Virus record (IMG/VR): IMGVR_UViG_3300034685_000074
Span: 1 to 30,177 of that record
DNA: 30,177 bases
Strand: one strand, 5' to 3'
Source of the DNA: a virus
In this document: piece after piece, positions 6,151-12,986 of the stretch
Layout of the letters: each line of letters opens with the position of its first letter
Numbering within the stretch: the stretch's first letter is position 1
Translations under genes and position numbers: made by a program
Notes under the pieces: generated by a model
Told to the model about the DNA's origin: nothing
What the model saw: the letters and a program-made list of their open reading frames with translations, nothing else
Database searches by the model: none

Positions 6151-7047
6151 ATGGGTAAAACAGTAAAAAATGATGAATTAAAAAATAAATTAGCCAAAAA
6201 AGCTGAAAATACTCCAGCACCGGGGAAAACATTAAAAGCTCTGCTTCAGGACCAGAGTGTTAAAAATAGATTCAATGAGTTGTTAGGTAAAAAATCTGCA
6301 GGTTTTATATCCTCTCTGCTTAATGTTGTAAATTCTAACCCACAACTTCAAGCTGCAGATCCGCACAGTATTCTTTCTGCTGCTGCTCTTGCTGCTGCTT
6401 TGGACCTTCCTATAGATCCAAATCTCGGTTTTGCATATATAGTCCCATATAACGTGCGTCAAGGTGATGCTCATATTTTAAAAGCTCAGTTTCAACTTGG
6501 ATATAAAGGATATATTCAATTAGCAATGCGTACAGGTGCATACAAGACAATAAATGCAACAGAGGTATATGAAGGAGAAATAAAAAATTATAACCGCTTT
6601 ACAGGTGAATTTGAATTTGGTGAAAAGGAATCAGATAAGATAATAGGCTATATAGCATATTTCAAGTTGTTAAATGGCTTTGAAAAGTATCTTTACATGA
6701 CTGTTGAAGAAATAGAGAGACATGCAAAACGTTACTCTAAAAGTTATGACAGCAAAAACAGTCGTTGGAAAGAAGATTTTCACAGCATGGCACTTAAAAC
6801 AGTGATAAAAAGATTACTCTCTAAATACGGTATTCTCTCAATTGAAATGCAGACCTCACTCTTAGCGGATCAGGCAGTAGTAAAACAAGATGAAGAAGGC
6901 AATATAAACTATGAATATCCAGATAATATCACACTGGATGAAGAGTATTATATAGTGCATGATGAAGAAGAAACCCAAGAACAGCAGAGCGAAAGTGAAA
7001 ATAACGAAGAAAAAGAAACTACTGGACAGATTAGTATAGAGGCGTAG
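6151..7047 (+). CDS. recT: RecT-family single-strand annealing protein
   Basis: A 298-residue RecT protein with core about 25-235: the AALAAALDLPIDPNLGFAYI segment, FQLGYKGYIQLAMRTG, KRYSKSYDSKNSRWKEDF and MALKTVIKRLLSKYG are all hallmark RecT regions. The last ~60 residues are acidic and low complexity (DEEETQEQQSESENNEE). It anneals complementary single strands produced by the YqaJ exonuclease immediately upstream (15-bp gap, AGAAGGAGG ribosome site). The stop codon lies inside a large stem-loop (7035-7102). Confidence 0.95.
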   Translation: MGKTVKNDELKNKLAKKAENTPAPGKTLKALLQDQSVKNRFNELLGKKSAGFISSLLNVVNSNPQLQAADPHSILSAAALAAALDLPIDPNLGFAYIVPYNVRQGDAHILKAQFQLGYKGYIQLAMRTGAYKTINATEVYEGEIKNYNRFTGEFEFGEKESDKIIGYIAYFKLLNGFEKYLYMTVEEIERHAKRYSKSYDSKNSRWKEDFHSMALKTVIKRLLSKYGILSIEMQTSLLADQAVVKQDEEGNINYEYPDNITLDEEYYIVHDEEETQEQQSESENNEEKETTGQISIEA

Positions 7048-7102
7048 ATAGAAAGGCAGTCAGGAGGTTATCCACTCTCTGGCTGCTGCCTCTACCTCTA
7101 TA
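7035..7102 (+). other. Long stem-loop across the recT stop and leader of the next gene
   Basis: TATAGAGG (7035-7042) pairs with CCTCTATA (7095-7102). Inside it TAGA pairs with TCTA, and GGCAG pairs with CTGCC, with small bulges. The loop contains AGGAGGT (7063-7068) with no start codon at a usable distance. It ends just before the ribosome site of the replication gene at 7122. It has no U tract, so processing or translational control is more likely than termination. Confidence 0.55.
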
Positions 7103-7121
7103 GCAAAGGAGAGGAGAAATA

Positions 7122-8045
7122 ATGCCAAATAGAATTTTAAAAGAAAGCATAACGACAAGTGATACAATAAATGAACTCACTCCAGAGGAAGAAGTTTTCT
7201 TTTATAGATTGTTAGTGGTTTGTGATGACTATGGCCGTATGGATGCAAGACCAAGCATATTAAGGGCTAAGTGCTATCCTCTTAAGCTTGATAGTGTGAG
7301 TGAAGATGATATCAAATCATGGCTTAATAAGTTAGTTAAAGTTGGCTTAATAAAGCTTTATATCGGTAGTGATAATAAACAGTATCTTCAGGTAGTTACG
7401 TGGGATAAACATCAGCAGGTGAGAGCAAAGAGAAGTAAATATCCTGAGCCTGTTGAATATATAGAGGGAAATGATAGAAGCAATAATGCAGATGATAGTA
7501 ACATGATATCATCTGATATCAAATGTAATCAAATGAATGCATATGTCCCCGAGAATCCTAATCCTAATCCGAATCCTAATCCGAATATAAATACATATGT
7601 CGCAACTGACGTTGCTCAGTGTGTGTCTGTCCCGGCTGAGAAGCCATCTGACTCTACGGAAGATGGTGGAGCGCAGTCTAAAAAGACTGGCAAAGACGGA
7701 TACACACAAGAGTTTGAGGAGTTTTGGAAGCATTATCCCCGAAAGATAGAGAAAAAGCGTGCTTTTAGAGCATGGAAAGCAAGGTTAAGAGAGGGAGTAG
7801 ACCCTGAAATTCTAATTCAGGCATGTAAAAATTATGCTGCTTATTGTACTAAACAGGGTTTAGAGCAGCGGTATATAAAACATGCTAGTACTTTCTTGGG
7901 GCCTGATAAACCGTTTGAAGAGTATGTAGATGGGCCTCCTGAAACTGTGCAAGATGGAAGCAGTCTGCTTAAAGAGCCTAAAAGTTGGGGCATTTTGAGG
8001 AATCTTTATGATAAATACAGGCAAGAGGAGGAAAAAGGGGTATGA
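7122..8045 (+). CDS. Phage replication initiator / DnaD-like replisome organiser
   Basis: A 307-residue protein with two domains joined by a variable linker. The N-terminal winged-helix region (~1-115; ELTPEEEVFFYRLLVVCDDYGRMDARP, then VTWDKHQQVRAKRSKYP) is typical of Gram-positive phage origin-binding proteins. The linker (~120-195) contains a PN repeat. The C-terminal part (EFEEFWKHYPRKIEKKRAFRAWKA, ~197-275) resembles the DnaT/DnaD-type region of replisome organisers. It should bind the phage origin and recruit the helicase loader, whose gene overlaps its stop by 4 bp. The linker DNA carries TGATATCA repeats that may mark the origin. Confidence 0.88.
   Translation: MPNRILKESITTSDTINELTPEEEVFFYRLLVVCDDYGRMDARPSILRAKCYPLKLDSVSEDDIKSWLNKLVKVGLIKLYIGSDNKQYLQVVTWDKHQQVRAKRSKYPEPVEYIEGNDRSNNADDSNMISSDIKCNQMNAYVPENPNPNPNPNPNINTYVATDVAQCVSVPAEKPSDSTEDGGAQSKKTGKDGYTQEFEEFWKHYPRKIEKKRAFRAWKARLREGVDPEILIQACKNYAAYCTKQGLEQRYIKHASTFLGPDKPFEEYVDGPPETVQDGSSLLKEPKSWGILRNLYDKYRQEEEKGV
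7504..7521. other. Candidate phage origin repeats inside the initiator gene
   Basis: Two TGATATCA palindromes (7504-7511, 7514-7521) start exactly 10 bp apart, one helical turn. A third copy lies at 7307-7314, and the first and third share TGATATCAAAT. Many Gram-positive phages and lambda keep their origin in the linker of the initiator gene, which is where these lie. Origin function is inferred. Confidence 0.4.
7554..7586 (+). repeat. Hexanucleotide repeat encoding a Pro-Asn linker
   Basis: Five tandem AATCCT/AATCCG units plus a final AAT encode alternating Asn-Pro. It is low complexity, in frame, and best explained as a flexible interdomain linker; copy number probably varies between related phages. 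Confidence 0.8.
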
Positions 8046-8578
8046 AAAAAACTGAAGTGGTAAAACTCTTGGTGGTTATCAATGCAGCCTTTCCAAACAT
8101 GCAAGTAACTGAGGCCATGGTGGACTTATGGCATGAGCTACTTGGTGATATTGATTTTAATCTTGCAAAGGCTGCTGTTAAGAAAATACTTCTTGAAAGT
8201 CCTTATCCTCCAACAATAGCTGATATTCGTAAACAGGCAGCAGAAATAATAATGCCGAAGGAAAATAAAATTGACGCTGCGGAAGCATGGGGAGAAGTGG
8301 AAAGAGCGATACGCTTGTATGGTTCATACATGGAGGAAGAGGCAATATCCAGCATGAGTCCTGCTGTAGCAAGAGTAGTGAAATATATTGGCTGGAGAGA
8401 AATATGTCTTTCTGAAGAACCGGGGGTAGTAAGAGGACAATTTTTGAAAATGTATCAACAATTACAAGAGCGGGAGAGAAAAGAGGCTCTATTACCGGAA
8501 GGATTAAAAAGAGATATAGCGATGCTTACGGAACAACGTTTAATGCTGGGAGAAGGGGGAGAGGCAGATGATTCTTAA
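8042..8578 (+). CDS. Replicative helicase loader/inhibitor (G39P-like)
   Basis: A 178-residue protein whose N-terminal ~75 residues (TEVVKLLVVINAAFPNMQVT, LLGDIDFNLAKAAVKKI, YPPTIADIRKQA) match the SPP1 G39P-type loader/inhibitor family. The C-terminal half is helical and charged, as expected for the flexible helicase-binding part. It would load a DnaB-type helicase at the origin selected by the upstream initiator. No helicase gene exists in this prophage, so its partner must be the host DnaC/DnaB helicase. ATG overlaps the upstream stop (ATGA). Confidence 0.85.
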   Translation: MKKTEVVKLLVVINAAFPNMQVTEAMVDLWHELLGDIDFNLAKAAVKKILLESPYPPTIADIRKQAAEIIMPKENKIDAAEAWGEVERAIRLYGSYMEEEAISSMSPAVARVVKYIGWREICLSEEPGVVRGQFLKMYQQLQERERKEALLPEGLKRDIAMLTEQRLMLGEGGEADDS

Positions 8579-8744
8579 TGAAATAGCTCAGGCTATTGAA
8601 CAGCTTAAAATTGCAGAAGAGAGATTCAATAATGCTATTGGCGATGAAATAGAGATAGCGATATATGAGCTAAAGGCTGCTGAGTTGAGATTGAATATGC
8701 TATTGAGAGAAGTTAAAGAGGCCAAAAAGAAGGTGACAGCATGA
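8568..8744 (+). CDS. Small helical phage protein
   Basis: A 58-residue, almost wholly helical amphipathic protein (MILNEIAQAIEQLKIAEERF start, YELKAAELRLNMLLREV later). It begins inside the end of the helicase loader gene and its stop overlaps the RusA start (ATGA), so it is tightly embedded in the operon and very probably translated. I recognise the type as a common small early protein of Firmicutes phages but know no function. Confidence 0.7.
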   Translation: MILNEIAQAIEQLKIAEERFNNAIGDEIEIAIYELKAAELRLNMLLREVKEAKKKVTA

Positions 8745-9088
8745 GATACAAAATTGTGATACCTGGAAGGCCGGTCCCTAAAGGGAGGCCACGTTTTTCA
8801 AAAGGACATGCTTATACACCAGAAAAGACAAGAATGTATGAGGAACTAGTAGGTTGGAAAGCAAAGCAAGTAATAAAAAGCCCTCTTAGAAAGAATATTG
8901 CGGTCTATATAACTATCTACGCAAGTAGCAAGATACAGGGTGATCTGGATAATTACGCAAAGTCTATTCTTGATGGAATGAATGGCGTAGCTTACATAGA
9001 TGATAAGCAAATATGCAGTTTATCTATACAGAGAATTTCTGACAAGGAGGAGCGTGTGGAAATTGAAATAGAGGAGATGTTAGTATGA
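8741..9088 (+). CDS. rusA: RusA-family Holliday junction resolvase
   Basis: A 115-residue RusA-type endonuclease. It opens with IVIPGRPVPKGRPRFS and carries the catalytic acidic cluster GDLDNYAKSILDGMNGVAYIDDKQI (~67-91) with its conserved Asp residues and Lys. Length is normal for the family. It resolves branched intermediates from YqaJ/RecT recombination or replication before packaging. ATGA overlaps on both sides place it firmly in the early operon. Confidence 0.95.
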   Translation: MRYKIVIPGRPVPKGRPRFSKGHAYTPEKTRMYEELVGWKAKQVIKSPLRKNIAVYITIYASSKIQGDLDNYAKSILDGMNGVAYIDDKQICSLSIQRISDKEERVEIEIEEMLV

Positions 9089-9423
9089 CTGAGAAAATAA
9101 AACCTCTTGGTGAACCTATAGAAGCACTTGCGATAGGGCTAAAACTGATGAAATTGGCTATGAATAAGTATAATATAAGTGCAGAAGAAGCTGTAAGCGA
9201 AACATTAAGACGTATAAATATTATGCAAAGAGAAGGCATGATTTTTGATAAAAATTTTAGGGGATGGTATCATAAACAAAAGATTTCAGGAATGTGTGTA
9301 ACATGTGGGAAAAGACCCGCAGAACCCGGATATACAAGATGTAAAATTTGTAGGGTTAAAGCTAAAGAATCACAAGATAAGTTTTGGAAGAGAGGTAAGT
9401 ATAAAAAGGAGGTATCGCTATGA
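9085..9423 (+). CDS. Hypothetical protein with C-terminal zinc-knuckle-like motif
   Basis: A 112-residue protein. The N-terminal half is helical with no recognisable motif. The C-terminal part has CVTCGKRPAEPGYTRCKIC (~71-89), a CxxC-N14-CxxC arrangement suited to one zinc ion, followed by a very basic tail (KESQDKFWKRGKYKKE). Nucleic-acid binding is likely by composition but unproven. It overlaps both neighbours by 4 bp. Confidence 0.75.
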   Translation: MTEKIKPLGEPIEALAIGLKLMKLAMNKYNISAEEAVSETLRRINIMQREGMIFDKNFRGWYHKQKISGMCVTCGKRPAEPGYTRCKICRVKAKESQDKFWKRGKYKKEVSL

Positions 9424-9623
9424 GTGAAGATGTTCTGAAATACTGCTACAGGTCGATAGTGCGATACCTGAACGGAGATATGGCACTTTTCCTTCAATAC
9501 ATGGACAAGGCAATGGAGCTATACGAAGAAGAGAAGAAGAAAGGGAGACTGTACATAACAATAGAGGAGCTCTTGGATTTAGCTACGAAAGAAAAATTAA
9601 GCCTGATTATGAAAGGTGGCTGA
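9420..9623 (+). CDS. Small hypothetical early protein
   Basis: A 67-residue acidic helical protein (MSEDVLKYCYRSIVRYLNGD start). No family is recognised. Its ATG overlaps the upstream stop and it is followed 6 bp later by the late regulator gene. Confidence 0.68.
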   Translation: MSEDVLKYCYRSIVRYLNGDMALFLQYMDKAMELYEEEKKKGRLYITIEELLDLATKEKLSLIMKGG

Positions 9624-9629
9624 AAAAAT

Positions 9630-10037
9630 ATGACAAAATACGATTTAATGCAATATAGGTGGATTCTTAAAAACATAGAAAAGCTAGAAGAGAAATTGTT
9701 AGAGATAGATGCGCAGTTACAAAGAATTACAACACGGTATACGCTAGTGGCGGTATCCAGAACGGGTAATAGAGATGTGATGGGGGATTTGATTATAAAG
9801 AAAATGGAAGTAGAGGAAGAAATAAATAAAAAATTGCAAGAAAGTTATAAAAAGCTAAACGAGATAGAAAAGGCAATAAAAAAACTGGATGAAAGAGAAA
9901 AACTGCTGATAAGGTTGAGGTATATATATGGCAAGAGCTGGGCAGAAATATGCGATGAGATGAACTACAGTTGGGCGCAAATACATAGAATACACAAAGA
10001 AGCATTAGAAAAATTAAAAAAAGATGAGACTAAATGA
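9630..10037 (+). CDS. ArpU/sigma-70-like late transcription regulator
   Basis: A 135-residue protein with a long N-terminal coiled coil (~5-90) and a C-terminal sigma-region-4-like HTH (DEREKLLIRLRYIYGKSWAE then ICDEMNYSWAQIHRIHKEAL, ~90-128). This arrangement is seen in ArpU/RinA-type late activators and related phage sigma-like proteins. It is the last gene of the early operon, immediately before a promoter/terminator pair and the packaging genes, exactly where a late switch is expected. It probably activates late transcription; whether it acts at a promoter or by read-through is not visible. Confidence 0.85.
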   Translation: MTKYDLMQYRWILKNIEKLEEKLLEIDAQLQRITTRYTLVAVSRTGNRDVMGDLIIKKMEVEEEINKKLQESYKKLNEIEKAIKKLDEREKLLIRLRYIYGKSWAEICDEMNYSWAQIHRIHKEALEKLKKDETK

Positions 10038-10049
10038 TACACTTTTGTA

Positions 10050-10058
10050 TGATATAAT
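10050..10058 (+). promoter_or_regulatory. Candidate late promoter with extended -10
   Basis: TGATATAAT is a perfect extended -10 with no good -35, the form often used by activator-dependent phage late promoters. It lies 13 bp after the late regulator stop and only ~30 bp before a strong terminator. Confidence 0.5.
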
Positions 10059-10089
10059 GTAAGTGGAATTATATAAATTTTATTTGTTT

Positions 10090-10114
10090 AGCCCGGTCAC
10101 CCCGCCGGGCTTTT
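10090..10114 (+). terminator. Rho-independent terminator after the early operon
   Basis: AGCCCGG (10090-10096) pairs with CCGGGCT (10105-10111) across an 8-nt loop, followed by T residues. It would end early transcription and any short transcript from the promoter at 10050-10058. Confidence 0.85.
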
Positions 10115-10121
10115 GTTATGC

Positions 10122-10150
10122 TTGTAAGAAAATTTATGTTGGTGTAGAAT
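10122..10150 (+). promoter_or_regulatory. Promoter of the 10188-10484 gene
   Basis: TTGTAA (10122-10127), 17-bp spacer, TAGAAT (10145-10150). It starts just after the terminator, giving the downstream small gene its own transcription unit. Confidence 0.5.
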
Positions 10151-10187
10151 ATATTTATAAAAATATTTTTGAAATGGGGGTATAATT

Positions 10188-10484
10188 ATGGCACTATTTG
10201 GCGGTAAAGACAATAAAGAAGAAAAACGACAAGAAGAAATGCAAAAATTTATGGAGAAATACCAATTAGAAGATTTAGATGAAAAAGACTTAGTGGTGTT
10301 ACGAAGGATATCGCAAGATTTAGCAGGGAATAAATGGTTCAAAGCAGGTATGGCACTAAGTTTTGCAAAAGCAGAAGAACAAGCAAAAGTAACGTATTTG
10401 TCCGCATTGGTAGAGCAAAATTGGATGATAATAAGACAATTAAGCAGATTAAACAGAAATATAGAAAAGCTATTAGAAAAATAA
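10188..10484 (+). CDS. Hypothetical protein with own promoter (possible moron)
   Basis: A 98-residue charged helical protein: MALFGGKDNKEEKRQEEMQK at the N-terminus, then KYQLEDLDEKDLVVLRRI, a more hydrophobic KWFKAGMALSFAKAEEQ middle, and LVEQNWMIIRQLSRLNRN. I have the impression of similar proteins in Firmicutes chromosomes outside phages but cannot confirm it. Function unknown. It is bracketed by a terminator upstream and its own promoter, with a GGGGG ribosome site, so it can be expressed apart from the early and late operons. Confidence 0.75.
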   Translation: MALFGGKDNKEEKRQEEMQKFMEKYQLEDLDEKDLVVLRRISQDLAGNKWFKAGMALSFAKAEEQAKVTYLSALVEQNWMIIRQLSRLNRNIEKLLEK

Positions 10485-10501
10485 GACATGTAGGTGATAG
10501 C

Positions 10502-10804
10502 GTGAAGCCATGGGCAGAGCGTTTTTATAAATCAAAAGCTTGGCAGGAAGTTCGCCAGGCTTATTTTATTTATCAGCATGGAATATGTGAGAGGTGTGGG
10601 AAACCGGGAGAAATAGTTCACCATAAGATATATTTAACGCCAGAAAATATAAACGACCCGAATATAACACTTAGCTTTGATAATCTTGAACTGTTATGTC
10701 AGGATTGCCATAACAAAGAGCATAGTACAAAAATGCCTGTTGCAGAAGGCTTAGCGTTTGATGATGAAGGGAACTTAATTCAATCCCCCCCACCTTCTAA
10801 ATAG
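10502..10804 (+). CDS. HNH endonuclease (packaging-associated)
   Basis: A 100-residue HNH nuclease: CERCGKPGEIVHHKIYLTP carries the first zinc pair and the catalytic His, DNLELLCQDCHNKEH the conserved Asn, second zinc pair and last His. The GTG start at 10502 has AGGTGAT just upstream; the open frame further left only overlaps the preceding gene. In HK97-like phages an HNH protein encoded beside the terminase stimulates cos cleavage by the large subunit. The position directly before the candidate cos region and terminase supports that role over a homing endonuclease. Confidence 0.92.
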   Translation: MKPWAERFYKSKAWQEVRQAYFIYQHGICERCGKPGEIVHHKIYLTPENINDPNITLSFDNLELLCQDCHNKEHSTKMPVAEGLAFDDEGNLIQSPPPSK

Positions 10805-10952
10805 AGGAGGGGCTTGGAGACCGGCGGCGCGGCCCTTCGAAAACCTCGGAATGGGCTTTTACACGAGGGGGGCTGACCAGCAGCGGCCAAAATCGGCCAA
10901 AACGTCGCAAAACTGGCCAAAGTTGCGCAAAAATTTTTTAAAGGTGGTAAAA
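10805..10952 (+). other. GC-rich non-coding candidate cos/packaging region
   Basis: A 148-bp gap between the HNH and small terminase genes. Its left part (about 10806-10880) is far richer in G and C than the flanking genes (for example CCGGCGGCGCGGCCC at 10821-10835), includes a TTCGAA palindrome, and ends in a G-rich stretch. The right part holds five phased 10-bp repeats (10881-10930) and then an A/T tract. A reading frame runs through it from 10851 but lacks a ribosome site. The location between HNH and terminase is the usual cos position in HK97-like phages of Gram-positive bacteria. Confidence 0.55.
10881..10930 (+). repeat. Five 10-bp phased repeats (candidate terminase binding sites)
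   Basis: Five consecutive decamers all end in CAA or CCAA (CAGCGGCCAA, AATCGGCCAA, AACGTCGCAA, AACTGGCCAA, AGTTGCGCAA). The exact 10-bp period matches one DNA turn and is not a multiple of three, so it cannot come from a protein repeat. Helically phased short A-runs would also favour bent DNA. Confidence 0.65.
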
Positions 10953-11309
10953 ATGCTTAAAGAAGAAAAGGAAAAATTATACAAGAAAGAATTACAGAAA
11001 CTGAATAGATACTTCAAGAATATTCCAAAGGCAGACCAACAATTGATAGAAGGGCTCAAACAACAAGCTGCGTTTTTATATGCGACATTGCAGGAACTAC
11101 AGGAGCGCATAAACGAGGAAGGACCTGTCGAATTGTTTGTGCAGGGCAAACAGCGTTTATTACGTGAACATCCAGCGTCAAAGATTTATAACGAGATGGT
11201 TAAGAGCTATGCTGCTATTATTAAACAGTTGCTTAGTATGTTGCCAAAAGAGGAGGCAAAGCCAGTAGAAGATGAGTTGATGGCTTTTGTTAAAAGGGCG
11301 GGAAGATAA
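10953..11309 (+). CDS. terS: Terminase small subunit (P27-like)
   Basis: A 118-residue helical protein (LYKKELQKLNRYFKNIPKAD, QQAAFLYATLQELQERINEE, ending in VEDELMAFVKRAGR) typical of the P27-family small terminase. The ATG at 10953 is chosen because of AAAGGTGG six bases before it; an upstream in-frame ATG at 10851 has no ribosome site and would translate the phased repeats. It recognises the packaging site, probably the repeats just upstream, and hands DNA to the large subunit. Its TAA overlaps the next ATG (TAATG). Confidence 0.88.
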   Translation: MLKEEKEKLYKKELQKLNRYFKNIPKADQQLIEGLKQQAAFLYATLQELQERINEEGPVELFVQGKQRLLREHPASKIYNEMVKSYAAIIKQLLSMLPKEEAKPVEDELMAFVKRAGR

Positions 11310-12973
11310 TGCAGAACTATATACTGGAATACTGGGAGAAGATAGAAAGAGGCGAGATAGCGGCATGTAAAAGATTAAAACAACAATACAAAAAACTTGT
11401 CGATGAAATAGAGAACCCACGTGAACCGTGGGTTTTTGATTTAGAGAAGGCCAATCAGCCCATCGAGTTCATAGAGAAATTCTGTAAGCACTCCAAGGGC
11501 AAGTGGGCAGGCAAGCCGGTCAAGCTGGAGCTCTTTCAGAAGGCGCTTATTCAAGCCGTGTATGGCTTTGTGCATAAAGAAACAGGATTGAGGCGGTGCA
11601 GGGAAGTATTTATCTTGTTGGGGCGGAAGAATGGTAAATCAACGCTCATGAGTGCTTTGGGGTTATACATGCTCGTAGGTGATGGTGAAGGTGGGGCAGA
11701 ATGTTATTCGGTAGCCACAAAAAAAGATCAGGCAAGGATCGTGTTCGCTGAAGCTTGCAACATGGTAAGCCAAAGCCCGGCACTCAGAAAACATTTAAAG
11801 AAGCGCAAGACGGATTTATACTTTCCTGTTACATTTGGCAAGTATGAGCCGTTGGCATCGGAAAGTAACAGCTTGGATGGGCTTAACTCTCACTGTGTAA
11901 TCATGGATGAGCTACACGCTATTAAGGACCGGAACTTATACGATGTCATGAAGCAGTCGATGGCGGCAAGAGAACAGCCCATTCTGTTTATGATTACAAC
12001 TGCTGGCTTTGTTCGTGAATGTATTTTTGATGATATATACAACTATGCCTGTAAGGCCCTTGATGGCGTGATAGATGATGAAAGGTTTTTGGCGTTTATT
12101 TATGAGCTTGATGATAGAAGCGAGTGGACGGATTTTCGGGCATGGGAGAAGGCCAACCCAGGGCTTGGGACGATTAAGAATTACGAGGAACTGGCAGCAA
12201 ATGTAGAGCGTGCCAAAAACGATCCTAATTTCTTGCCAACAGTCCTTACCAAAGATTTTAATGTTCGCGAAACTCTATCCAGTGCATGGTTAACCTTTGC
12301 TGAGGCGAACAATGAAGAAACGTTCGATATGGAAGAGATTCGAGGATGCTATGCTGTAGGTGGTGTGGACTTGAGTGCTACCACCGACTTGACGGCTGCA
12401 GCACTTCTGGTGATGAAGCCTGGGAGCGAAAAGATATATGCTATTGTGCAAAGTTTTATGCCGGCTGACGCTGTAGAGGAGCGCACTAAAGAAGATAAGG
12501 TGCCATACGATATTTGGGTTCAGCGCGGATTAATAACACCCAGCCGTGGCAACAGGGTTGACTACAGAGATGTGACTGATTGGTTCTTGATGATGAAGGA
12601 TAAATACGACATCTATCCTTATTGGGTTGGCTATGATAGCTGGAACTCACCCGCATGGGTTGAAGATATGGAAATGCGGGCAGGCTTTGAGCGTAACAAA
12701 ACGCTAATACCAGTGATTATGGGAGCGAAGACATTGAGCGCTCCCATGAAACTTTTGAAGGCCGATCTGGGGAGTAAGCGAATAAACTATAACAACAATC
12801 CTGTATTGAAGTGGGCCTTGACAAATCTGGAAGTAGAAGTAGATAAGAACGAGAATATTAGACCGGTGAAGGGTAGAAATAAACGGCGTCGTATTGACCC
12901 GGCGGTAGCCCTCATCATTGCTTACACTGTTCTGTTGCAGGTTTATGAAGACTACCGTAACTTGAATTGTTGA
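11309..12973 (+). CDS. terL: Terminase large subunit (HK97-like)
   Basis: A 554-residue packaging motor of the Terminase_1 family. The ATPase domain has Walker A GRKNGKST (~105-112) and Walker B CVIMDELHA (Asp/Glu ~200-201), with the coupling motif MITTAGF (~228-234). The RNase-H-like nuclease domain has GVDLSATTDLTA (~352-363) and a late acidic RRIDPAVALIIAY (~530-542). Length is normal. It pumps DNA into the prohead and cuts the concatemer with help from TerS and the HNH protein. Confidence 0.97.
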   Translation: MQNYILEYWEKIERGEIAACKRLKQQYKKLVDEIENPREPWVFDLEKANQPIEFIEKFCKHSKGKWAGKPVKLELFQKALIQAVYGFVHKETGLRRCREVFILLGRKNGKSTLMSALGLYMLVGDGEGGAECYSVATKKDQARIVFAEACNMVSQSPALRKHLKKRKTDLYFPVTFGKYEPLASESNSLDGLNSHCVIMDELHAIKDRNLYDVMKQSMAAREQPILFMITTAGFVRECIFDDIYNYACKALDGVIDDERFLAFIYELDDRSEWTDFRAWEKANPGLGTIKNYEELAANVERAKNDPNFLPTVLTKDFNVRETLSSAWLTFAEANNEETFDMEEIRGCYAVGGVDLSATTDLTAAALLVMKPGSEKIYAIVQSFMPADAVEERTKEDKVPYDIWVQRGLITPSRGNRVDYRDVTDWFLMMKDKYDIYPYWVGYDSWNSPAWVEDMEMRAGFERNKTLIPVIMGAKTLSAPMKLLKADLGSKRINYNNNPVLKWALTNLEVEVDKNENIRPVKGRNKRRRIDPAVALIIAYTVLLQVYEDYRNLNC

Positions 12974-12986
12974 GGAGGCAGGCTCC

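Noticed and set aside
7554-7586. Hexamer repeat as origin iterons
   Set aside because: It is in frame, encodes a Pro-Asn linker and is low complexity; the TGATATCA copies are better origin candidates.
10334-10501. Upstream extension of the HNH gene
   Set aside because: It overlaps the preceding gene in another frame, has no ribosome site, and the peptide lacks any family feature; the GTG at 10502 has a proper site.
10502-10804. Homing endonuclease
   Set aside because: Its position next to cos/terminase and its small size fit the packaging-associated HNH family; no intron or intein signs are seen.
10881-10930. CRISPR-like array
   Set aside because: Units are 10 bp with no spacers and no cas genes nearby.
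10851-10952. Longer start for the small terminase
   Set aside because: No ribosome site at 10851, while AAAGGTGG stands six bases before the ATG at 10953; the added codons only translate the phased DNA repeats.
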